DNA of 64,000 nucleotides from Ceratopteris richardii. Its lineage: Eukaryota; Streptophyta; Polypodiopsida; Polypodiales; Pteridaceae. Under the pieces are notes generated by a model. That model was not told the origin of the DNA. It saw only the letters and a program-made list of their open reading frames with translations, and made no database searches. Numbering within the stretch: position 1 is the first letter of the stretch; each line of letters starts with the position of its first letter. This document shows positions 44,301 to 56,300 of this stretch, one piece after another. The DNA lies in NCBI GenBank assembly GCA_020310875.1, contig CM035415.1, positions 908,532-972,531 on the forward strand. The letters are read 5' to 3'. Position numbers and translations under genes: made by a program.

Positions 44301-47300
44301 ACTTATAAGATAGCAAAGAAGACATACAAGATGAATAGCTCTAATGACCTCCAATGCTGAAGATGATCCCCTCCAAATATAAATAAGCTGCAAGCTGCTC
44401 TACACTGTTGGAATTCGGGGGCCCAGGATAGTTCCAATACTAAAATCTTTTGAGCATACACACTTAATTAATTAAGATGATAAGTGAGAGATAGAAAGAA
44501 AGAGATCTTGAGACAAGGATAGGGAACGTAAGTTGTATGCTTACTCACTAAAAAATAGAATGTCCAAATTACAACATGGGAGTATTACTCAACCATTTAA
44601 AGTGGTGCACTCACTAATCGAAGAATATCCAAGAAGATGATGATACAAAATTTAGATCATGTTGAAATAATTTAAGTGTGTGAAGTGAATGAGCAACGAA
44701 GCTAACCTTATTCTCACAAAATAGTGTAACAAAATTGTGAATCAACCAACCCTAATTTTGAGATTAGGGTAGAGAAACCCTAAAAACAAAATATAAGGTT
44801 AACTCACAAAAGATAGTTACCACCATGTTGTAGAAGACTTCTTGCTCCAAGAGAGTAGCCTCTCCTTCACCAAATCTTCACCTCCAAAGCTTCAGAATCT
44901 TCAAACTCTAGCTTGAGATCTTTGAGTGATAATCAAGTGTGTGCCCACCATGCTCCTTTTATAGGTTAAGCCTTCCATTATAAAGCAATAGCGAAACTTC
45001 CTCCAATAAAGCAAATACGAAAAGCACGATCGCTGCCGCCGCTAAGCCATGTGAAAAGCTATCGCTACAGTCGAAATTCGTTTTATGAGAAAAACAAAAA
45101 TCTTGCCGCTTTTGCGTCCAACAGGATTCGAACCCGCGCTGTTGGGATGAGAAGGAGCTGATCTAACCATGTTGCCCACGTGGTTTTTTGTGTTAAGTCT
45201 TCTGAAAAGAATCTACATACGCTATGGCACATCTGGGACTTGAAGATACAACTTCTAATGAAGCTATTGTTGGACCATATTGACATTGATTCCAACAATC
45301 CCTCCTTCAATGTCGTATTGGTACAAGCTTCAGTAACCTGCAAATCTTCTCATGACTATCTCTAGTCAATGCTTTGGTAAATATATCTACAGCATTCTCA
45401 TTAGAAGGAACATAAACCAGCTCAATGTGCTTCTTAGCTATTTGCTCTCGAATATAGTAGCAGTGTACCTCTATATGCTTTGTCCTTGCATGATGCACTG
45501 GATTCTTAGCTATAGCTATAGCACTCTGGCTATCTGAAAATATCTGAATGGGTTCACGTACTCTCACATCAAGATAACTGAAAATCTTTTGCAACCATAC
45601 TGACTCTAGGGTAGCTGTAAATGCTGCACGATATTCAGCTTCACATGGTGAAGTGGCAATAGTGGGTTGTCTCTTTGAAAGCCATGAGATAAGACAATCT
45701 CCAAGATAAAAACAAAATCCACTAGTACTTCTTCTTGTGCCTCTATCACCTCCCAATCAGAATCTGAAAATCCTTTTAGTAACAAATGTGTAGATTTCGA
45801 AAATACCATAGCATAATTTGAAGTTCCCTTCAAATATCGAAAGATCCCCTTTACTGCTTTCCAATGTAAAACTGTCGGATTTTGCATGAACCTTGATACT
45901 TGAGAAACTGCAAATTGTATATCAAGACGTGTATTACAAAGATATATCAAGCATCCAACGGATTGACTATATAAAGTAGCATCAAATGACTCTGCATTTG
46001 CTACCATGTGTAAAGATGCGTTCTGATCCATAGGTGTTTGCATAGGTTTAGAATCAACCATCTGAAACCTCTCCAAAAGTTTCTCAATGTACTTTGTTGT
46101 GTCATATAGATACACTCATCTTGAAACAGAAACTGAATCCCAAGATAATAATGCAAAATGCCTAAATCATTCACATCAAATGTTTGCTTCAATTGTTCAT
46201 TGAACATCTGCAAATCTTCATCTCTGGGACCTGTGACTATAATATCATCCACATAAATGATTGCTATAATCATCATTCACGGTTCAGCTTTAACATAAAG
46301 AGTAGGAGCTCCATCTGAGTTATGGAAATCAATGGACAAAAGATATGTATGTATCTTTTCATACCATGCTCTAGGTGCTTGCCTCAAACCATACAAAGCT
46401 TTTATAAGCTTACATACCAAATGTTCTTTACCTGTCTCTTCAAAACCTTCTGGCTGCTGAATATACACATCCTCATGTAAATCACCATTTAGAAAAGCAG
46501 TCTTAATGTCAAGTTGATATATATGCCAACCAAAATGTGCTCCTAGAGCAAGTATTGACCTAATAACAATCATCCTAGATGTAGGAGCGAATGTCTCATC
46601 ATAATCAATACCTTTTTGTTTGCATATCCTTTGACAACTAACCTGGCCTTGTATCTATCAATAGTACCATCTGCTTTCCTTTTGATTTGAAGATCCATTT
46701 TACACCTATAGCCTTCTTTCCCTTTGGTAACTCACATAGCTTCCAAGTTTGATTCTTATGAATAGTTCTCTCCTTGCATAGCTTTTCTCCAAATAGGAAT
46801 GTTAAGTGCATCTTTAAAACATGCAGGTTCATCTTCAACTGTTGAAAAAGCCAAAATATCATGAATCTCAAAGTCTTCAGCAAAACTTACATGACCTTTT
46901 TGTTGTTGTTGTCTAGTCTGACTTCTTGTTCTTATATGATCTTGTTGTTGTTGTCTAGTCTGACTCCTTGTTCTTCCGGTAAAAGTCTTTATACCACTAT
47001 CTTTCCAAGTCTGATATAACCAAGTAGGTGTATCTTTAAATAGTGGTGAAACTCTTTCTGACCCTTCAGCTTCCACAGGTTTTGGAACTTGTCCTTCCGA
47101 GATACTAGGACTTTTTGGAACTTTAACTTCTTCCATTTTTGGAACCAAAGTCTCTTGTGGAACTGACTCTGTAGAAGGTTGTGAAATTCCTCTTTCTTGA
47201 ACTTTTTCTTGAATCCTAGGAATTTTAACTCCCTCCTGATATGGCTGAACATGTAAATCCAACATGCTTCTAAAAAATCCATAGTCATTTTCACTATTGA

Positions 47301-50300
47301 ACTCTGGAATTTTTGCTTCTTTATGATAAACCTTATTTTCAACAATATAGGCATTACGTGAGAGAATAACTTTACCCGTCTCTAGAACATAAAACCTGAA
47401 TCCTTTGCTCTCAACAGGATATCCAATAAAAACAGCTTTCTTTGCCTTTACATCTAGTTTGCCTCGGTTCTTTTTCTCAACATGTACATAAGAAAGTGAT
47501 CCAAACACTCTGAAGTAACTCACATCAGGTTTTCTACCATAATAAGCTTCATAAGATGTGATTACCTTTAAAGATTTTGTAGATGACCTGTTCAAAATGT
47601 GATTAGTTGTATGAACTGCATCAAATTAGAATTTCGGTTTCTTGGAGCCATCATGCTCTGCATCATCTCAACAAGTACTCTATTCTTTCTTTCTGCAGCA
47701 TCATTTTGCTAAGGAGTATAAGCAATAGTAAGGTGTCGAGTAATACCTTTCTCATCAAGAAATGTCTGGAACTCTTTTGACAAGTATTCTCCACCTTTAT
47801 CACTTCTGAGAATCTGGATAGTTTCTTGACTTTCATTTTCAACCATAGCTACAAACTTCTTGAACATAGGAAAGACTTCTGACTTCAACTTAAGACCATA
47901 GATCCATGAGTATCTCATAAAATCATCAACGAATAGAACAAAATACTTGAAGCCCTGAATAGAGTCTGCTCTCATAGGTCCATTCACATTTGAATGAATA
48001 ATCTGCAATTTCTCTATAGCTGTAATATGACCATGTTTCTTGAAAGGTAGTTTATGCATCTTATCTTCAAGACAACCTTCACATATATCTAAATCATCCG
48101 GTAGCTTGAATGAGGGTAAACTCTCAACCATACCTCTGTCTTTGATACTCTTGAGAGCTCCAAAACTAATATGTCCAAATCTTTCATGCCATAGCTTCAT
48201 ATCTTCCACCGGTGACGAAGATTTGACCGCATATGCCTGACTGATTTTTGACAAAACAAAGATCCCTCCTCTATGCTCACCTTGTAAAATACACTTGTCG
48301 TCTTTGTGTGATAAGATCTTACAAAGATCTCTCTCAAATACAACTTTAAAACCATAACATAAAAATGCAGATATAGATAGCTGATCCTTCTTCATTTCAG
48401 GTACGTAAAGAACATCTGAAATCTGAAAATTACCACCTTCTCTTGACTTTAGGGTTACTGTACCTATTCCCACAACATCCAAATCATTGCCATCTACAAT
48501 ACTAAGTCTTCTGCCTGTAGAATAAGAAAGGGAAGAAAACACATCTCTGCAACCTGTCATATGCTTTGTAGCACTTGAGTCAAATATCCAAGGACTTGCT
48601 GAAAGAACTTGTAAAGCTTCCTGATCAAAAGCTACTTCCTCAATGGTGATACAGGCATAAGAATCACCTTGAGATTTCCCTTTTTTATCATCTTTTGCAA
48701 CATTATCTGATGCCTTTTTCTTGCAATCCTTTTATAACATGCTCCTTTTAAATGTTTGGGTTTCTTGCAATAAAAACATATTACTTCCTTCTTCTTAGAA
48801 GACTTCTCTTTAGATGTAGTAGAAACAAAATTTGAAGTAGAAGGTGAGAGGGACCTACTTTCCTTCTTGAATTGCTTTTCCTTCTTATCCTTCTTCTTCT
48901 TTTTACCCTTTGATGAAGATGAAAGTGCTTCTTCATTCTCTTCCATTCCCTTCAACTGATCTTTATCTTTAAGTAACAAGAACTCTAGCTCTTCAAATGT
49001 AACCTCTCTATCTCTTGTGCAAGGTTGTTAGCAACGTTTTTGCAACGTCCAAGGCAACGTGTTGCTAACGGGTTAGCAACATCGCAACGTTTGGGCTTGG
49101 ACGTTGCGAAAACATTGTGAACCATTTCTTCTTTTTTTTCAATTTTTTTTGCAAATATAGTAACTTAGATGTATATTATAGTATATACATATATAATATG
49201 TATTGTGTAGTATGTATTATGTTAATTTATGTAATATGTATTGAATATTTATGATTCATTCCAAATTCCCGAATCCCTGTTCAATGCAGTGATGGCAGAT
49301 GCACATTGCACATGTATGATGTCAGAATTTACAAATAATCATTATCACGACTCAATGACTCATTCTAAAATTCAAATTCACAATGCACATTCAAGCAACT
49401 TACTAGTAACTACTTACTACTTAGTACTTACTACTTACTACTTAGTACTTAGCAATGTTCATGTTGGAACTGGGCACCAGGCAATTGCATTATTTTCAAG
49501 AATCAAACTTCAAAGCATCTCATATGACATCAGAGTGCAGACAAATACATTAATATATATATATATATATATTATACAACTTACAAGTTACAAGTAACAT
49601 TGAAAAACAAACTTCAAAGAATTATAATTTATGACAAAAACATGTGAAAAAGTCAACCTCGTCTCAAAATTATGACACTGGTGACTGTCATAACTCATAT
49701 GTGATATCAGAATCCAATGTCCATTATACATATACATCAATGATCATACCAGTAACCATCATCCATGATACCACTAAGAAGTCAAACAATAAACTGTCTA
49801 TAATACAATGATCAATCAATATCAAGTAAATCATAAGTCATAATATCAGAATATATATGACATGTCACATGATCCGTCATCAATCCTCAAAATCCTCTGA
49901 GTCACTAATAACTATGACCATCATCATCATCATCATCACTATCATCATCATCATCATCATGTGGTGCTCGACTAGTAGATGCCTCCATCCTACTAGTAGA
50001 TGGACCTGGTACACTATGTGCTCTATGACTAGAACGAGTTTGAGATTTTTTTTGTGTTTGTTCGCAATGCGTTGCGAACGTCGCGAACGTATCGCAACGC
50101 GTTGCGATGCAACACTGCTCTTGTGGTAAGGGTAAGAGTCATTATAAAAGATCGATATGAAATAGGAAGTGAATTAATCAGCGTATTTACCATTTCTTCA
50201 TCTGATATCTCAACTCCTACATTTAGAAGTTGATCTCTCAAGTCAACGAGTCTCGTAATGTGGGTTTGAATTGACTCACTAGCCTTCATCCTTGTATTTG

Positions 50301-53300
50301 CTAGTTGTCTCCTCAAGTGAGCTTTCCTAGCAGGATTTCTTCTCTGAAAAAGATTCTCAAGCTTCAAGCAAGCTTGTCTAGAACTTCTGCAAGATCTGAT
50401 CTGTGGTAGAATATGCTTTTTAACACTCATTGCTATGAATGAAAGCGCTAAAGCATCTCTAGCATCCCATCTTGCATGATCTTTAGTAGGAGGAAATGTA
50501 GGTAAAGACCTAACTGTGACTCTAGATGTCGAAGTGGTTACCTCTTCTTCAGTTGGTTCTGAAATAGTAATTCCAGTACCTCTTGAAGCTGATGTGGCTC
50601 CTTCTTCGCCTTCTCGTCTGGGTCCTGTTAAGGATCCATTGACGATACTCCATAAATCCTTTGTCACTAAAATTCATCATCATGAAACTCCACATGGGAT
50701 AATTAGAAGATCCATCCAACTTGTCCTCAATCTCAATTCTAATCTCACTCATCTTAACTAATTGTGTATGTCAATTATGCTCTGATACCAAGTGTTGGAA
50801 TTTGGGGGCGCAGGATCGTTCCAATACTAAAACCTTTTGAGCATACACACTTAATTAATTAAGATGATAAGTGAGGGATAGAAAGAAAGAGATCTTGAGT
50901 CAAGGATAGGGAAAGTAAGCTGGATGCTTACTCACTAAAAAATAGATGTCCAAATTACAACATGGGAGTATTACTCAACCATATAAAGTGGTGCACTCAC
51001 TAATGGAAGAATATCCAAGAAGATGATACAAAATTTAGATCATGTTGAAATAATTTAAGTGAAGTGAATGAGCAACGAAGCTAACCTTATTCTCACAAAA
51101 TAGTGTAACAAAATTGTGAATCAACCAACCCTAATTTTGAGATTAGGGTAGAGAAACCCTAAAAACAAAATATAAGGTTAACTCACAAAAGATAGTTACC
51201 ACCACGTTGTAGAAGACTTCTTGCTCCAAGAGAGTAGCCTCTCCTTCATCAAATCTTCACCTCCAAAGCTTCAGAATCTTCAAACTCTAGCTTGAGATCT
51301 TTGAGTGATAATCAAGTGTGTGCCCACCATGCTCCTTTTATAGGTTAAGCCTTCCATAATAGAGCAATAGCGAAACTTCCTCCAATAAAGCAAATACGAA
51401 AAGCCCAATTGCTGCCGCCGCTAAGCCATGTGAAAAGCTATCGCTACAGCCAGAATTCGTTTTATGAGAAAAACAAAAATCTTGCCGCTTTTGCGTCCAA
51501 CGGGATTCGAACCCGCGCTGTTGGGACGAGAAGGAGCTGATCTAACCACGCTGCCCACGTGGTTTCTTGTGTTAAGTCTTCTGAAAAGAATCTACGTACG
51601 TTGTGGCACATCTGGGACTTGAAGATACAACTTCTAATGAAGCTATTGTTGGACCATATTGACATTGGTTCCAACATACACCTTGTAGATGATGAAGAAA
51701 ACACAACTCCACCTCTAGGTTAAAAGGATCACCTCCTCCAAGGCTAAAGCTAAGCACTTAAAGAGCTTCACAAGTGATAATTTTAGTGCCCAATGTGTGT
51801 TGTTTATATAGGCTATATTTGCTTTAGTAGACAAGGTAAAAATAAAGTAAAAGCTTGTTTTCACTAATAAAGCAAAAGCTGTTTCTCACTAGTACAGCAA
51901 AAGCTACTTTTCACCAACAAAGCAAAATTTTCTTTTCACGTAAAAATTGCTTTTCACATTAAATTTGAAAACTAGGATTTGAGTTTTGACCTTGGTTTAG
52001 GTGCCAACCACACAAGTGCTATATATGGTTGGATAGCTCTCATGGAGCTCTATCAGATTATGTAATAAATTTTGTTGATCTTCTTTTTATTGTTTCCCAT
52101 AAATGGAACCATTTTTTACCATTTTCAAGAATTTATTTAACTTATAAACTTGTAGGTGGGGTCCTAGTGGAAGGTTGCCCTAATGACATATTTTCTAACT
52201 TCCAAATGTCTTTTGTACAAGCTCTTCTTTTGGACTAGTGTGTCCGTCTCCAACAATCTACTTTGCACATATCACTATTTGCATCAAATCTTTCCACATT
52301 TTCAATCTCCATTGTATGCATATATATGCACAGACTTTCGCAAGCTTTAACATGTTAATCTCATTGAATGATCTAATTATGGTGGGCAGTTTTGATTTCT
52401 TGGTGGACAAAGAGAACGTTTTTTAAGAAGTGATGAATTCGGTATATATGCATGGAATCTTCCTTACATTTTCTATTTGAAAATCAATGCTATATGGGAC
52501 ATATGGGTGCCACAAAATAGGGGGTAACTTTGCTTCTAACAATCATGTTAATATTAAATCTAGGTCTTAATAGAATAAGGGGGTTGAATACGAACATATG
52601 ACAAAATAAGGTCTAGCAAACATGAGCTGAAAGAAAAAAGAGAAAATAAAGAAATGTAAAGCTTGCAGAAAAAAAGAATAGGAAATAAATAAAGAAAAAC
52701 AATTACTAAGTTAAGCATAAGGTTATGTGCATAAAAGGCTTCCAAAATGAAGTTGTATGTATCCTAAGATCATTAGAGGTAAAGTTGTAAAACTAAAGGT
52801 AAAGCCTAGTCCTAAATTAACAATATTTGCATGTATTCTTTTGACAAGAGCATATATATTCATCTAGACTAAGAGCCTAGAGGTGCAAAGATATCTGCTT
52901 ATCTCTAAGCACTATTGTATGCTATTAAGCTATGAGAGAGACTAGAGTACTATCATATTGGTATGGAAACCTTGTACGAGAACTTAGTACCCTCCTTTTG
53001 ACCTTTGTACATTAAAGTAGACATTCACTGTAGGCTGTAGCATATTTGAGTTTAGAACTTGCAAAAAAAAAGTGTACCATCTCCCTTTTCATTTGATGGG
53101 AGGTGCGTAGAACTTAGAAAGTGAGGCATCGAAATTTGATCCGTCTTCTATCAAGCATGCATTAGCAGGTGTTTGAATGAACCATGGTAGCAGCAGTTCG
53201 CGTACTGGATGGTCTGATACATTTTTCCGGTTTGGTTCGAACCTTACCCGTCCCGTTCATCCGGTTCGTGCATAATTGAATACCTAAAAATTTGAGTTTT

Positions 53301-56300
53301 CCTTGGATAATGAAATGAAAGGAGTCTTCTTGCTATGCATCTTTCCATCATCGTGGGATACGTTTTGCACAGATATTAGCAATAGTGTGCCTGTTGGTAA
53401 ACTAGTCTATGATGACATATGTGGAGCACTCTTTAGTGAGGAGATTCGTAGAAAATCTCTGGTTGGCACTCATAGTGGAGATGCATATAATGTTCATGAT
53501 TCTTACCAAGGAAAGAACAAGCAACGTGGCAAGAGCAAGAACAAGGAAAAGAATGGTCAGCGGAATAAGAGTAGAAGTAAATCAAGGAAGAGGGATATCG
53601 AATCTCATTATTGTCATTAAGAAAGGACACATGAAGAAAGATTTTTAAGTGTTAAAGAATGCCAAGATTTCTATGCGTTAAAGAATGCCAAAGGTAAAGG
53701 ACAAAATGTTGATGGGCATGTTAAACAATTACTTGTACCATCTCCATCGACTGTGAAGATTGAAGAAATTAATGCTATTTTTGATGATGCTGATGTGTTG
53801 ACACTTGACAGTATTGTGCCCATTGAGGCTCTTATGGCTGATTCTCTTTCCCACACGTGGGTGACATATTCTGGTTATTCTTTCCATGTGACACCACATA
53901 GAGAATGGTTCTCTACTTATGCATCAAAGTCTCTACCGTGAGACTTTGTGACTCTTACTAGTGTGACGTCAGGATTGGAGATGTGGTTGTGTAGTTCATT
54001 GATGGTTTAAAATTCACTATGCATATTGTACGTCATGAACCTCAGTTATTATGCAGTTTGATGTCAGTTGGTCAACTTGATGACCTTGGTTACAAGGTGG
54101 TTTTCTATGCTCAATTCTTTCACATATCAAAAGGCAATATGGTTTTTGCAAACGGAAGCAAAGTAGGCTCACTTTATCCTTTATTTGTATCACTGAAAGA
54201 ACACTTGTTAGCGGTTACTGAACAACTTATGGCTTGTATTTGGCATGGCTGTTTTGACCACATATCTAGTAGTGGAATGGAAAATCTTTTTAGTTCTAGC
54301 TACTTGTGTTTTCTTTGATTTTTCATTTTGTAAGCATTGTCAATATGGAAAGCTTTCTATGCCCACAAGGTCATTAGGTGGTTCTCTTTACTTTGTCACT
54401 TTCATAGATGATGCTACTAGGAAAGTTTGGATATATCCTATCAAATCGAAGGATGAGGTATTCTCTACGTTTAGAAAATGGCTTGCTTCAGTTGAGACTA
54501 GAAAAGGAACTAAGCTCAAAGCTTTACATTCAGATAATGGGGTGAGTATACCTCACTTGAATTTAGCCTTTTCTCTCGGTCTAGAGGAATTCATAGAGAG
54601 TTTACAACTCTTCAATATTTATGCCCTAGTACAGAATGGTGTAGCTCAAAGGATGAATATAACTATTCAAGATAGAGTAGTTTCTATGCTTCATCATGCG
54701 AAACTTTCATAAGGCTTTTGGGTAAGAGTATTAACTGTAGTTCATGTGTTTAACCTTTCACCTAGTATCGCCAAAGGTATGAAAGCGGAAGAAGAGTTAT
54801 ACATAGGGAAGCCATTATATTATGATCATCTTCGAGTTTTTGGGTGTGAAGCATATGTTCATATACCCAAGAATCTTAGACAAAAGCTTGACCATAAGTC
54901 AAAGAAATGCATTTTTCTTGGATATGGTCGAGAAGGCATATGGTCGAGTTTTTGGGTGTGAAGCATATGTTCATATACCCAAGAATCTTGGACAAAAGCT
55001 TGACCATAAGTCAAAGAAATGCAAACTTTTCACAAGGCTTTTGGGTAGAAGGAGTATTAACTTGTAGTTCATGTGATTAACCTTTCACCTAGTACGGCCA
55101 AAGGTTTGAAAGTGGAACGAGAGTTATGGATAGGGAAGCCACCATATTATGATCATCTTTGAGTTTTTGGGTGTGAAGCATATGTTCATATACCTAAGAA
55201 TCTTAGACAAAAGCTAGACCATAAGTCAAAGAAATGCATTTTTCTTGTATATGGTTGAGAAGGACAATTCGGATATCGCTCATGGGATCTTGAAACATGG
55301 TCAGTGATCAAAAGTAGTGATGTCATTTTCAATGTGCTTAAGATGCATAAACAACCTATTGAGGAGGTTGAAGTGAGAAGAGTGGTGTTTGATGATATTA
55401 ATCCTACAGTTAGCATGCATAAAAATGCTGCACATAGGGATGTTCAAGAGAATGTTCAATCAGATCGGTCTGCAAATGCTCCTGTTCAACCATCATTGAA
55501 CATCATTTAGACGCACTGTATGTGTCTCGCATCCACATGATAGATATGTCCTAGGTTTGGATTTTGTTATGCTAATAGATGCCGGTGAGCCTTCTTGCTA
55601 CAAAGAGGCTATGCAGACAAAGGATCATGTCTAGTGGGAGTGTGCTATGAAGAGTGAGGTTGATTCTATTCACAAGAATGGTACTTGGGATTTTGTACCT
55701 TTGCCAAAAGGAAAGCTTTACCATGTAAATGGGTATATAAGCTGAAATTTATGTCAGATAGTGCTTCTCCAAAGTATAAAGCATGAGTTGTTGCAAAGGG
55801 TTTTAAGAAACATGGTGTTGATTTCTAAGAAAACTTCTCTCTAGTGGTCAAGATGACTACCCTGTGCATGTTGCTTGGATTCGTTGCAATGGAGGACTTA
55901 GAGCTAGTCCAAATGGATGTGAAAATTGCTTCTTGCATGGAGATCTTACAAATGAGATCTATATGGAAGAGAGAGAGGGGTATGTAGTTCTTTGCAAAGA
56001 AATTCTATTTTGTAAGCTGAAGAAGAGCTTATATGGACTTAAATAATCTCCTAGACAATGGTAACAGAAGTTTGATGCTTTTATGAAGTCTCAAGTCTAT
56101 TCTCGAAGCAATGAGGATCATTGTCTCTACACAAAGAGATGCACAAATGGTACCTTGATATGCTTGATCCTTTATGTCGATGATATGTTGATTGCTTTGA
56201 AATCCTCTTATGACTTGTCATTTCTCAAGAAGTTGAGTGAGACATTTGATATGAAGGATTTGGGGGATGCCAAACATATTCTTGGCATGCGTGTTACTCG

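Larger units (their letters stand above)
44406..51676 (-). mobile_element. Copia LTR retrotransposon, 7.27 kb including a nested hAT
   Basis: LTRs of about 884 and 892 bp start TGTTGGAA and end in CA. They are flanked by the 5-bp target duplication TACAC (44401-44405 and 51677-51681). The minus-strand order is 5' LTR, Met-tRNA primer site, gag, protease, integrase, RT, RNase H, polypurine tract, 3' LTR. By eye the LTRs differ by about 3%, so it is older than the Gypsy element but moderately young. It is broken in several places and also interrupted by a 1.1-kb hAT insertion in gag. Confidence 0.93.
42027..52255 (-). mobile_element. Old, decayed LTR element (probably Copia-like) split by later insertions
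   Basis: A right-hand LTR of about 0.8 kb is visible as 44173-44405 plus 51677-52255. On the minus strand it starts TGTTGGAGACGG and ends CCAACA, followed by a poor Met-type primer site (CGGTATCAAAAC). A related, shortened copy lies at about 42027-42645. The two copies share long stretches, for example AAATATAAATAAGCTGCAAG and GTGGGGTCC(C)TAGTGGAAGG, at very roughly 80-85% identity, so the element is old. The interior (about 42646-44172) has no readable domain and contains a hAT element. The right LTR was later split by the Copia at 44406-51676. No target duplication was identified. Confidence 0.6.

Noticed and set aside
43905-44393. Minus-strand frame of 162 codons in the old LTR element
   Set aside because: It crosses the LTR/primer-site border and shows no retroelement domain, so it is probably chance.
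45115-51566. Genuine tRNA genes at the two tRNA-like sites
   Set aside because: Both lie at the same place in paired LTRs, and the acceptor strands do not pair although the T-arm is good.
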